Of a stretch of 64,000 bases of DNA, positions 34,225-42,249 are shown one piece after another. The notes under the pieces are model-generated. The model was not told where the DNA came from, searched no databases, and saw only the letters and a list, made by a program, of their open reading frames with translations. The stretch covers positions 1-64,000 of the forward strand of contig DAOMNQ010000007.1 of assembly GCA_035443945.1 (NCBI GenBank), given 5' to 3'. How positions within the stretch are numbered: position 1 is the first letter of the stretch; every line of letters starts with the position of its first letter. A program made the position numbers and the translations under genes. This DNA comes from CAADGN01 sp035443945. GTDB lineage: Bacteria; Planctomycetota; Phycisphaerae; Phycisphaerales; UBA1924.

Positions 34225-34256
34225 AGGCCCCGGACGCAGGTCCGGGGCCTTTCTTG
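34225..34256 (+). terminator. Intrinsic terminator after the ClpP-like pair
   Basis: An 11-bp perfect stem AGGCCCCGGAC / GTCCGGGGCCT with a GCAG loop, followed by TTCTT. It lies 31 bp after the stop of the second ClpP-like gene. Confidence 0.9.
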
Positions 34257-34308
34257 TGCGCCCCGCTATGATGCCGCCCCACCACGACCGACACGGAGGT
34301 AGAGGACG

Positions 34309-36057
34309 ATGCAGACCGCCGTTCGCACCGATTTCGTTCCCGCCGACCTCGACGCGACGCGGTGGGAGAACGTGGAGCCGTACTTCCGCGCGCTGCGGGA
34401 TCGTCCGGTGGAGTCGGCGTCGGACCTCGATCGGTGGCTGATCGACCGGGGCGAACTCGAGGCGGCCTGCCGCGAGGCCGAGGCAAACCTCTACGTGACC
34501 ATGACCTGCGACACCGAGAACCGCGAGGCGTCCGAGGCCTTCACCCGGTACATCGAGTCCGTGCCGCCGAAGTTGAAACCCGCTGCCTTCGAACTGGACA
34601 AGCGGCAGGTCGAACTCTTCGCCCGGTTCCCGATGCCCGCCGAGCGCTACGGCGTGATCGAGCGCGACGTGCGGGCGGAGGTGGAACTGTTCCGCGAGGA
34701 GAACGTGCCGATCCAGACCGAACTGGAGAAACTGAGCCAGCGGTACCAGCAGATCACCGGGGCGATGACGGTGGTGTTCGAGGGCGAGGAGCGCACGCTG
34801 CCGCAGATGGGCCGGTACCAGGAGTCCACGGACCGCGCGGTGCGCGAGTCGGCCTGGCGGGCCGTCGCCGAGCGTCGGCTGCGCGACCGCGACGCGATCG
34901 ACGAGACCTACGACGAGATGATCTCACGGCGCGACCGGATGGCGAAGAACGCCGGCTGCCCGACGTTCGTCGAGTACGCGTTCCGCTCGATGCGGCGCTT
35001 CGACTACACGCCGGAGGACTGTTTCGCGTTCCACCGGGCGTGCGAGGCGATCGTGGTGCCGTTCGCGCGCAGGCTGAACGCGGAGCGGCGCGCATCGCTG
35101 GGCGTGGACCGTCTGCGCCCGTGGGACCTCGCGGTGGACGTGAAGGGCCGCCCGCCGCTGCGCCCGTTCGAGGGCGGGCGCGACCTGATGGCCAAGTCCG
35201 TGCGCACGTTCGAGCGGCTGGACCCTCGTCTGGCGGCGATGCTCGCCGAACTGGGCGACGGGTCGAACACGCGCGGCGCGGCCGGCGGCGCGTGCCTTGA
35301 TCTCGACAGCCGTCGCGGCAAGGCCCCCGGCGGGTACCAGTACATGCGGGATCGCTCGCGTGTGCCGTTCATCTTCATGAACGCCGCGGGCCTGCACCGC
35401 GACGTGGAGACGATGGTGCACGAGGCGGGTCATGCGTTCCATTCGATGCTGACACGCGACGAGCCGCTGCTGCACTACCGGCATTCGCCGATCGAGTTCG
35501 CCGAGGTGGCGAGCATGTCGATGGAACTGCTGACCATGCCCTACTGGGGCGGCGAGGGGCGTGCGTTCTACCCCGACGATGAGGACGCCGCCCGCGCGCG
35601 CCGCCAGCAACTCGAAGGCTCCGTGGTGCTGCTGCCGTGGATCGCGACGATCGACGCCTTCCAGCACTGGGTCTACCGCCACCCCACGCACAGCCGCGAG
35701 CAACGGCTGGACCACTGGCTCGAACTCGACGAGCGGTTCGGCCCCGCGGTCTCGTGGGACGGCCTGGAGGACGCGCGGCGATGGACGTGGCAGCGCCAGC
35801 CGCACCTCTTCGGGCACGCGTTCTACTACATCGAGTACGGCATCGCGCAACTCGGCGCGCTCCAGTTGTGGCTCACGTCGATCGAGCGGAGCGAGCGGGC
35901 AGCCATCGACGCCTATACCCGCGCCCTGAGCCTCGGCGGCTCGCGTCCGCTGCCGGAACTCTTCCGGGCCGCGGGACTGCGGTTCGACTTCGGCCCCGAG
36001 ACGGTCAAGCGCATCGTCGAGCGCGTCGAGGCGGAACTCGAAAAACTGCCGGAATAG
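34309..36057 (+). CDS. M3-family oligoendopeptidase (PepF-like)
   Basis: 582 residues with no signal peptide, so cytosolic. The zinc motif is VETMVHEAGHAFHSML (His371, Glu372, His375). The third ligand glutamate lies in PIEFAEVASMSMELL about 25 residues on, and HAFYYIEYGIAQLGALQLW is the late family motif that contains the catalytic-site Tyr and His. The N-terminal half is helical, as in PepF. The enzyme cleaves short peptides. It has its own terminator upstream and no operon partner. Confidence 0.93.
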   Translation: MQTAVRTDFVPADLDATRWENVEPYFRALRDRPVESASDLDRWLIDRGELEAACREAEANLYVTMTCDTENREASEAFTRYIESVPPKLKPAAFELDKRQVELFARFPMPAERYGVIERDVRAEVELFREENVPIQTELEKLSQRYQQITGAMTVVFEGEERTLPQMGRYQESTDRAVRESAWRAVAERRLRDRDAIDETYDEMISRRDRMAKNAGCPTFVEYAFRSMRRFDYTPEDCFAFHRACEAIVVPFARRLNAERRASLGVDRLRPWDLAVDVKGRPPLRPFEGGRDLMAKSVRTFERLDPRLAAMLAELGDGSNTRGAAGGACLDLDSRRGKAPGGYQYMRDRSRVPFIFMNAAGLHRDVETMVHEAGHAFHSMLTRDEPLLHYRHSPIEFAEVASMSMELLTMPYWGGEGRAFYPDDEDAARARRQQLEGSVVLLPWIATIDAFQHWVYRHPTHSREQRLDHWLELDERFGPAVSWDGLEDARRWTWQRQPHLFGHAFYYIEYGIAQLGALQLWLTSIERSERAAIDAYTRALSLGGSRPLPELFRAAGLRFDFGPETVKRIVERVEAELEKLPE

Positions 36058-36170
36058 CGCGGAAGCGCCCCGCTCGCTCGCGTGAGTCCCGCGCCGCGCT
36101 GTCGCTCCCCCTTCGGGCCGGGAGCGTCCCGGCAGCAACACACACCTACGCAGCCAACGGGAGCCGGATC

Positions 36171-37037
36171 ATGGCACGTCTCATCGTTCGTTCGCGTTCG
36201 TTTGCGCGTCTTGCGCTCGCCGCTTCGCTCGCGCTTGGGGTTCTCGCGCCCGGCGCGCTCGCGGGCGTCGAGGTGGAGATCACCGGGGTCAGCGGGGGGG
36301 TGCAGGTGAAGAAGGCCGGTTCGGACGAGTGGACCGACCTGAAGGAGGGCGACACGCTCGGCGAGGGCGATGTCGTGCGCCTCCCCGGCAGTTTCACGTG
36401 GGTCAAGTGGAAGCGGATCGACGACGGCGGCTGCGGCAACCAGGGCGAGGCCGGCACCGGCCTCTCGAAGGTGAAGGAACTCGAGGTCGGCAAGGACATC
36501 CGCTCCGCCGCGCCGCCCGCGGGCTACTTCCACATGGTCAACGACGGCGGGCAGGACGCCGGCTCGGCGGAGATCACCGAGACCGGCAACTGCCAGGGGG
36601 AGCAGCACTGCGGGATCAGTTCCGAGGTCGCTGTCGCCGCTCCCATGGACTTCACGCCCCAGGGCATGGAGACGCACTTCGTCGGCTCGTGGGAGCACAC
36701 CCCCGAGGGCATCGTGACCACCTTCGCCAACGCCCCGTGGAGCCCGATCCCCGTCTTCTCGACGCCCCTCTACGGCCCGTTCCTCGACCAGTTGATCCCC
36801 GTCTTCCCTGGGCAGGCGATCCACTGGTTCGAGAACGGCACCTTCGTCTTCGGCCCGTGGCAGAACCCGTGCCGCGCCGACTTCAACGGTGACACGGTCG
36901 TGAACACGCTCGACGTGCTCGCCTTCCTCAACGCCTACACCGCCCGCGACCCGCGCGCCGACTTCAACGGCGATACGGTCATCAACTCCCTGGATGTTCT
37001 GGAGTTCCTGAACGCCTACACGCAGGGCTGCGACTGA
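36171..37037 (+). CDS. Secreted FecR-like protein with dockerin-like C-terminal tag
   Basis: 288 residues. Signal peptide (~1-31), then a FecR-type beta domain (VEITGVSGGVQVKKAGSDEW... LKEGDTLGEGDVVRLPG, ~33-75), a middle part of unknown fold with Cys pairs, and a C-terminal tag of two DFNGD-T-V-x-N-x-LDV-x-FLNAY units ending GCD. The Asp/Asn spacing in each unit fits an EF-hand/dockerin-type calcium loop. The same tag ends the next two genes. It is probably exported, with the tag used for binding or sorting at the cell surface. Confidence 0.72.
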   Translation: MARLIVRSRSFARLALAASLALGVLAPGALAGVEVEITGVSGGVQVKKAGSDEWTDLKEGDTLGEGDVVRLPGSFTWVKWKRIDDGGCGNQGEAGTGLSKVKELEVGKDIRSAAPPAGYFHMVNDGGQDAGSAEITETGNCQGEQHCGISSEVAVAAPMDFTPQGMETHFVGSWEHTPEGIVTTFANAPWSPIPVFSTPLYGPFLDQLIPVFPGQAIHWFENGTFVFGPWQNPCRADFNGDTVVNTLDVLAFLNAYTARDPRADFNGDTVINSLDVLEFLNAYTQGCD

Positions 37038-37070
37038 TCCGGCCCCTTCTGAGCGCCGTTCGTCTCCGGG

Positions 37071-37100
37071 GCGGGGCCTTTCCAGGCCCCGCTCTCCTTT
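37071..37100 (+). terminator. Intrinsic terminator after the FecR-like gene
   Basis: Stem GCGGGGCCT / AGGCCCCGC with a TTCC loop, followed by TCTCCTTTTC, 33 bp after the stop codon. Confidence 0.8.
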
Positions 37101-37313
37101 TCGCCCCCTTCTCCGCGGCAAGCGAGGGCACGCCGCACCACCACCATGAATCTCGGATCGGCGTGAGTGTCGGCCGGCGGCGTCGCTGAACACCCGGCCC
37201 GAACGCAGCACAGCCGCGGGCCGCCGAGACGAGCGACGAGCCGTCCGATCCCGCGGGCGTTCCGCGGGCGGGTCGCACGCCGCCCCGATCGTCCACTCGA
37301 AAGGACCAGACCC

Positions 37314-38558
37314 ATGACCACGCAGCGCACCAACCGAACCGTCCGCTCGAACCGGCTTGTCCGCGCCGCGGCGATGCTCGTCGCCGCCGCCGGGATCGCG
37401 TTCTCGGCCGCCGCCGGCCCGGAGGACCAGGGCACGAAGTACCCGGTCGGGGTCACCATCGGGGACACTGAAGTGTCCGGCATCGTGGACTCGGGCGGGA
37501 CGACGACGCTGTCGTACGAGGACGCGAAGAAACTGGGCCTGCTGGACGAGAACGGCGACCCGAAGAAACCCGCCGACGGCTCGGTGTCGCTCGGCGGCAC
37601 CGGCGGCGGCTCCGTCAAGTGCCACGTCTTCAACAAGGTCAAGATCAAGGTCCAGCCCAAGAACGCGGACGGGACGAACAACGGCCCCGCCCGCGAGATC
37701 GAAGTCAAGGTCTTCGTGCCCAAGAAGCCCTCGGAGCAGGACGGCGACAACGACGCCGCCAAGGCCAGGAAGACCAACTCCGTCGTCACCAAGGTCGGCG
37801 CGAACGTGGCCGGCGCGACCATCGACGGCCACAAACTCGTGCTGAACGACAAGGAGACGGCCGATCCGAAGAAGAACGCACGCAGCACCGGCTGGGTCCA
37901 GTTGAACCAGCAGCCCCAGCAGCAGGCCCCCGTGCAGCAGGACGACAACTACGAGGACGAGATCATCGAGGAGACGAGTTTCGCCCTGCCGGCCCACCTC
38001 AACGGTCAGCCGGTCATGGCACGCATGATCGCGTCGCCCGTCTCGTGCATCTCCCAGCAACTCGCCATGAACCTCGGCATCGTCCCCGTCGGCCAGGCCG
38101 AACTGGACTTCGCCAATCACTCCGCCCTCTTCACCGGCGGCCTGACGGACATCGTCCCCGACGCCGACCAGCCCGTCGTCTGCAACTACGGACACGCGTT
38201 CGTCGAGATCATGACCGTCTTCGGCCCCCCAATCCAGAACCAGCCGGTGGCCTTCTTCATTCTCCCGCCGTCGTTCCTGCCGAACCCCGGTGCGGTCGTC
38301 CTCGGCGGCAACGCCTACATACCCGAGAACCACTCCGGCTGGCTCGACAACGAGACCGGCCTCTTCAACCTCATGCCGCTCTTCGTGCCCTGCCCCGCGG
38401 ACTTCAACGGCGACACGGTCGTCAACACCCTCGACGTGCTCGCGTTCCTGAACGCCTACACCCAGGGCGATCCTGCGGCCGACTTCAACGGCGACACCGT
38501 CATCAACACGCTGGACGTGCTGGCGTTCCTGAACGCCTACACCGCCGGCTGCGACTGA
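37314..38558 (+). CDS. Secreted retropepsin-like protein with dockerin-like C-terminal tag
   Basis: 414 residues from ATG 37314 (AAGGACC upstream). A signal peptide precedes KYPVGVTIGDTEVSGIVDSG, then GTTTLSYEDAKKLGL (Asp59-Ser-Gly), which matches the active-site strand of retropepsin-like aspartic peptidases (D-T/S-G then a hydrophobic helix). A Gln/Asp-rich linker (~195-220) leads to a second similar lobe, FALPAHLNGQPVMARMIASP, then VSCISQQLAMNLGI, where the Asp is replaced by Ser/Pro. The C-terminus is the two-unit DFNGDTVVNTLDVLAFLNAY tag. If it is a peptidase, it would rely on one intact lobe and so on dimerisation. Confidence 0.68.
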   Translation: MTTQRTNRTVRSNRLVRAAAMLVAAAGIAFSAAAGPEDQGTKYPVGVTIGDTEVSGIVDSGGTTTLSYEDAKKLGLLDENGDPKKPADGSVSLGGTGGGSVKCHVFNKVKIKVQPKNADGTNNGPAREIEVKVFVPKKPSEQDGDNDAAKARKTNSVVTKVGANVAGATIDGHKLVLNDKETADPKKNARSTGWVQLNQQPQQQAPVQQDDNYEDEIIEETSFALPAHLNGQPVMARMIASPVSCISQQLAMNLGIVPVGQAELDFANHSALFTGGLTDIVPDADQPVVCNYGHAFVEIMTVFGPPIQNQPVAFFILPPSFLPNPGAVVLGGNAYIPENHSGWLDNETGLFNLMPLFVPCPADFNGDTVVNTLDVLAFLNAYTQGDPAADFNGDTVINTLDVLAFLNAYTAGCD

Positions 38559-38585
38559 CGCCAGGCTCCTCCCCGACCCTGCACG

Positions 38586-38621
38586 CGGCGGCCGCCCCCA
38601 CGGGCGGCCGCCGATTTTCTT
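38586..38621 (+). terminator. Intrinsic terminator after the retropepsin-like gene
   Basis: A 12-bp perfect stem CGGCGGCCGCCC / GGGCGGCCGCCG with a CCAC loop, then ATTTTCTT. Confidence 0.9.
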
Positions 38622-38717
38622 CGCGCTCCGCGTGAGAGCCACCGGACGGCATCGCTGACCACCCGTGCCCGGGATCGTCCTCGGCACACGCACGCATCCC
38701 GAGACAAGGAGCCTCTC

Positions 38718-39728
38718 ATGTTCACGAAGACCACCCGAACCGGCCCGTGCTGCCTGCTCGCCGCCTTCGCCGTCGCCGCGGCTGCCCTTGCCGCCCACGC
38801 CCAGACCAACGTGCCGCGCGGCGGCGCGGTGGTCAAAGTCGGGGCGGGCAGCGCGCAGGTGATCGTCAAGGTTCGCAACACGACCGGCGACAAGGCCGAG
38901 GACGTGACGATCGGCCTCGAAGGCGTCGGCAAGACCGGCACGCTCATCAAGGAGGCCGACGTGCTTGGCCGCAACGACGATAGCGTCGACGACGACGGCG
39001 ACGGCGTGCTTCAGGACGACGAGAACGACACCGTCGTTGATCCGGCCGACACCGTCGCCAAGTGCATCCTCAAAAGCCCCGGCTCCATCGCCAACGACGA
39101 GACCATCGAGATCAAGATCGTCTTCACCGGCAAGACCCCCGAGGGGACGCAACTGCGCATCAAGTTCTCCACCGAGCGCGACGGCGTCCACTGCGACATG
39201 CTCGAGTTCGCGTCGCTGGGCGACGACGACAGCGGTGTCGTCGAGGTCACCACCGGCGCGGCACAGATCGCCACGGGTGTCGTGAACGCCGGGCACGAGC
39301 CTATCGCCGGCCTGATGCTCAACAGCCGCGAGCCGTACTTCGACCCCTACATGCCGCCGGAGTGCTCCGTCGATCGCCCCGCCGAGTCCTGGATGGATGC
39401 CGACGGCACGCTCCGCATCGCCTTCGAAGCCCCGCTGCTGCCCGGCGAGGCCGCGGGCATCTACCTCATCCTCCCCCTGCCCGTCCTCTCGGAGCAGGAG
39501 TCCTTCAAGATCGAGATCCGCCCGTGGATGCCGCACTGGAGTTGCCCCGCCGACTTCAACGGCGACACGGTCGTCAATACGCTCGACGTGCTCGCCTTCC
39601 TCAACGCCTACACCTCGGGCGACGCCGCGGCCGACTTCAACCACGACGGCGTCATCAACACGCTCGACGTGCTCGCCTTCCTGAACGCCTACACCGCCGA
39701 CTGCGAATGCCCCGACGGCTGCGACTGA
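38718..39728 (+). CDS. Secreted beta-rich protein with dockerin-like C-terminal tag
   Basis: 336 residues. After a signal peptide (~1-29) the first region (VIVKVRNTTGDKAEDVTIGL... ADTVAKCILKSPGSIANDETIEIKI) looks like an Ig-like/CARDB-type fold. It is interrupted by an acidic calcium-loop-like stretch, DDSVDDDGDGVLQDDEND. A second beta region follows (EVTTGAAQIATGVVNAGHEP), then the paired DFNGD/DFNHD tag ending in CECPDGCD. It is the third consecutive gene with this tag. No enzymatic motif is visible, and a structural or adhesive surface role is likely. Confidence 0.65.
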   Translation: MFTKTTRTGPCCLLAAFAVAAAALAAHAQTNVPRGGAVVKVGAGSAQVIVKVRNTTGDKAEDVTIGLEGVGKTGTLIKEADVLGRNDDSVDDDGDGVLQDDENDTVVDPADTVAKCILKSPGSIANDETIEIKIVFTGKTPEGTQLRIKFSTERDGVHCDMLEFASLGDDDSGVVEVTTGAAQIATGVVNAGHEPIAGLMLNSREPYFDPYMPPECSVDRPAESWMDADGTLRIAFEAPLLPGEAAGIYLILPLPVLSEQESFKIEIRPWMPHWSCPADFNGDTVVNTLDVLAFLNAYTSGDAAADFNHDGVINTLDVLAFLNAYTADCECPDGCD

Positions 39729-39752
39729 GCGCCCTACGACCCGATTCCAAAC

Positions 39753-39784
39753 GGCGGCTGCGCTTTCCGAGCGGCCGCCTTTTC
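39753..39784 (+). terminator. Intrinsic terminator after the third tagged gene
   Basis: Stem GGCGGCTGC / GCGGCCGCC (one G-U pair) with loop GCTTTCCGA, followed by TTTT. Confidence 0.75.
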
Positions 39785-39905
39785 AACTGTCGGAAGGTGC
39801 ACGACCAGCCCCCAGAGGCCAAGATGAGATGATCCGTAGACAGGATCGCGACGACAGGATGTGCCGGCGCTTACCCTGGTTTCTCAAAATTCCCACAAGA
39901 ATCTC

Positions 39906-39932
39906 TTGATCCCCCCCCCCCAAAGGTATCAT
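39906..39932 (+). promoter_or_regulatory. Candidate promoter with a poly-C spacer
   Basis: TTGATC (39906-39911) and TATCAT (39927-39932) resemble -35 and -10 boxes. The 15 bases between them begin one base-run earlier as an 11-C tract (39911-39921). Length changes in that run would move the boxes closer to or further from the optimal 17-bp spacing. It is located 60 bp upstream of the peptide gene start. It is the only good match between the terminator at 39784 and that gene. Confidence 0.45.
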
Positions 39933-39991
39933 GGGTGGACGCTTCGGCTATCGGATGCCGATACCGACAGGTACCAGAACGGGAGACGACC

Positions 39992-40414
39992 ATGCGACTC
40001 AACGCTATGTTCGGTTTCGCGATCCCCATCTTGGGCATGGCGCTCATCGCCTTCGCGAGCGCATCCCCGTCTGTGAGAACGCCAGGCACAACGGGACTCC
40101 GCGCGCTGTCCGATTCGGAACTGACCCACTTCGTCGGAGCGGACGATGGCGGACCCGGCGTACCGCCCCCGAAGGACTGCTATCCGTCGCCAGCGAGCTG
40201 CTCGCCCATCATGCCCTGCCCCCAGACGGGGGCATACCCCTGCACAACCTGCGCATCAGGCGGCGCATCGAACATCTGCAATGACGCTCAGCCACAAGGA
40301 TGCACGAGCACCGGCATCGTCGTCTGTCCGACCGCCGGGCGAGGTAACTGCTTCAATGGTGCGTGCGTGGTCACGGCGCCGCAGGAGTGCGGCGTTCGCT
40401 ACACGTGCCCGTAG
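39992..40414 (+). CDS. Sec-exported 12-cysteine peptide with double-glycine-type leader
   Basis: 140 residues from ATG 39992. Residues 1-27 are a Sec signal peptide (MRLNAMFGFAIPILGMALIA). Residues 39-50 read LSDSELTHFVGA, which matches the double-glycine leader consensus at every key place: L -12, S -11, E -8, L -7, hydrophobic F -4, G -2 and A -1. The remaining ~90 residues are Pro/Gly/Thr-rich with twelve Cys (for example PCPQTGAYPCTTCASGG), suited to multiple disulfides. It is the first gene of a three-gene unit ending in a C39-type peptidase, which is the class of enzyme that cleaves such leaders. An antimicrobial, signalling or surface role is possible. No homologous peptide is recognised. 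Confidence 0.62.
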   Translation: MRLNAMFGFAIPILGMALIAFASASPSVRTPGTTGLRALSDSELTHFVGADDGGPGVPPPKDCYPSPASCSPIMPCPQTGAYPCTTCASGGASNICNDAQPQGCTSTGIVVCPTAGRGNCFNGACVVTAPQECGVRYTCP

Positions 40415-40452
40415 CGTCGAAGCACAGCAGAGCAGGGCGCCTGGAGCACCCC

Positions 40453-41595
40453 ATGATCGCCACACTTTGGCGAAGCTTCATGGCAACGGCAGTTATCGCC
40501 TGCATTTCGCAGATGGTCGCTGCACAGAACCATCCCCCTCCTACCCGAGACTCTCTCTGCGACGCGATAGCGGCATACCGCGCCCGCTGGACCTCGTTCG
40601 GGGCGCAGTACATCGTCACGCAGCATTTCGTCTCGTCCATCCACACGGACACGCTCGTGGTGGACGGCGGCCGCGTCTTCATCGATCGCGACCTGCGGCG
40701 TGAAACGAGAGATGGCCCTATCCGTGAGCGCTGGATGATGTGCTTCGACGGGGAGCAGACCTGGAATATTACTCCGAGGCGCGGTGCAGCGGACCTCGTT
40801 CTTATAACGCCCGGGCTTGACCGCATTCACATCGACCTGGAATCGACCCGCTCCCTCTTGGGCGCCTGGCTCCATGAGTTCAAGCAGCCCCTCGACGAGA
40901 CCCTGCACGATCGCGCGTGGAAGACCGAACGGATCGAGGCCGGGCATTGGATTGACAGCCTGGAGACGATCCTCGTCGAACTGTCGCAGCAGTCAAACGT
41001 CCGCCAGGTGATGCGGTACTGGCTCGCGCCGGAGCGGGACTTCCTGCCGGTCAGGCGCGAGCTCGCCATCGATGACCCGTCGGCAGGCGCCGGGGAGCAG
41101 ATCCTCAACGAGTACCGCGTCACCCGCTTTAGGAAGTTTGAGCACGGGTGGTTTCCGGTCGAGATGGAGTGGGCTTCGGCGGGAACGCTGCTTGTGAGCA
41201 TGAAAGTGAACACCGTATCCACCGAACCCGGCCTCTTCGACGCCCGCTTCGCATCCATGGTCAGGCCGCCCGCGAACGTAACGGACCTGGTTCGCGACGA
41301 GGTGTACCATCTTGCCTCGGATGAAGACATCACCACGATCCGATCGCTCCCGCGAGACGAGGATGCATCTCTCGCACTCGCCAACTTCCTCGAAGGTGTG
41401 GACCCGAAGGTGGCCGATGCGGTACGGTCAAGCGAGGCCGAATACCGTCGGCTGCGAGCCGAGGAGGCCGCGGTTGAAACTGGCGGAGAGGTTTCCCGGA
41501 CATCGTGGATGTTCATCGCAGTCGGGATCGGTGCTGCGCTCCTCAGCGCCGCCGGAGCAGTGTGGTGGTTGGTCTTGAGGCGTCAGAGCGCATAG
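40453..41595 (+). CDS. Exported LolA-like protein with C-terminal membrane anchor
   Basis: 380 residues from ATG 40453. It has a signal peptide (~1-24), then a domain with the rhythm of LolA/LppX-type half-barrels: YRARWTSFGAQYIVTQHFVS, RWMMCFDGEQTWNITP, VMRYWLAPERDFLPVRRELA and EYRVTRFRKFEHGWFPVEME. This alternating description of 'substrate fields' is common in planctomycete LolA-like proteins. Near the end a single membrane helix (~350-372, MFIAVGIGAALLSAAGAVWW) is followed by positive residues, so the bulk faces outward. It lies 38 bp after the peptide gene and 31 bp before the C39 gene. It could bind or escort the peptide. The fold assignment is tentative. Confidence 0.55.
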   Translation: MIATLWRSFMATAVIACISQMVAAQNHPPPTRDSLCDAIAAYRARWTSFGAQYIVTQHFVSSIHTDTLVVDGGRVFIDRDLRRETRDGPIRERWMMCFDGEQTWNITPRRGAADLVLITPGLDRIHIDLESTRSLLGAWLHEFKQPLDETLHDRAWKTERIEAGHWIDSLETILVELSQQSNVRQVMRYWLAPERDFLPVRRELAIDDPSAGAGEQILNEYRVTRFRKFEHGWFPVEMEWASAGTLLVSMKVNTVSTEPGLFDARFASMVRPPANVTDLVRDEVYHLASDEDITTIRSLPRDEDASLALANFLEGVDPKVADAVRSSEAEYRRLRAEEAAVETGGEVSRTSWMFIAVGIGAALLSAAGAVWWLVLRRQSA

Positions 41596-41626
41596 CAGGC
41601 GTGCCACGAGACAGGAGGCGACATTG

Positions 41627-42215
41627 GTGTCTCAGACAACCGGTCTCTGGCTACTCACCGCATTCGCGGCTTTCTCGCCTCCGATGGCAACGGTTGAGCA
41701 ACCGGTCACCAACACCCCCCCGTCCGTCGAGATCGGTGATGCCACCCCCGCAGCGCTTCCCAGGCATTGCGGTGCCAACAGCGTGTTTGTGGCCTCCGCC
41801 GTCCTCGGATCGCCGCTCCCGCTCAGCCGCTGCATCGAAGCCGTTCCTCCGCGTGGCGTCGGCAATACGATGTTGGAACTCAAACAGGGCCTCGAGTCGC
41901 TCGGCTTCCGCGTCCAGGCATTCGCCGTCCGTTCAGGGCAACTCGCGTCGCTCCGCGGAACGTTTTTGCTCTGGATCCCGCCGGGGGTAGAAGTCCGCAC
42001 GCTATCAGGCGAACGATTCACTGCCGGGCATTATGTAGTCCTTCATCGTCGCACCGACGGGGAGTGGCTGTTTCTGGACTACCCGTCCGCCGCGCTCGTC
42101 ATAGAGCCCGAGACATGGCTCGGGGCTGATCACCGACCAGATCGAACTCGTGCTCACAGCGTCAGACGGGAGTGAGCACGTCGTCAGGGTGGCCGTTACG
42201 GTTTCCGATCTCTGA
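41627..42215 (+). CDS. Exported C39-type cysteine peptidase-like protein (3' end frameshifted)
   Basis: It starts at GTG 41627, eight bases after AGGAGG. A signal peptide (~1-22) is followed by one C39-like domain with Cys48 in LPRHCGANSVFVASAVLG, His135 in AGHYVVLHRRTDGE and Asp151 in WLFLDYPSA. The 16-residue His-Asp gap is the same as in bacteriocin-processing C39 peptidases. The Gln normally six residues before Cys (oxyanion hole) is Ala here. The open frame ends at 42175 with an unlikely tail. Removing one G from the run at 42122-42125 gives LGLITDQIELVLTASDG, then SEHVVRVAVTVSDL, and a stop at 42213-42215. It lacks the ABC transporter to which such domains are usually fused, and would act after Sec export. 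Confidence 0.68.
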
Positions 42216-42249
42216 CCCCGTGCCCGTTCCTCCCTTGTACACTTCAAGC

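Noticed and set aside
35913..39644. A 1243-codon open frame on the minus strand opposite the M3 peptidase and the tagged secreted proteins
   Set aside because: It is antisense to three well-supported genes, is rich in Arg/Ala/Asp typical of shadow frames in high-GC DNA, and has no recognisable domain.
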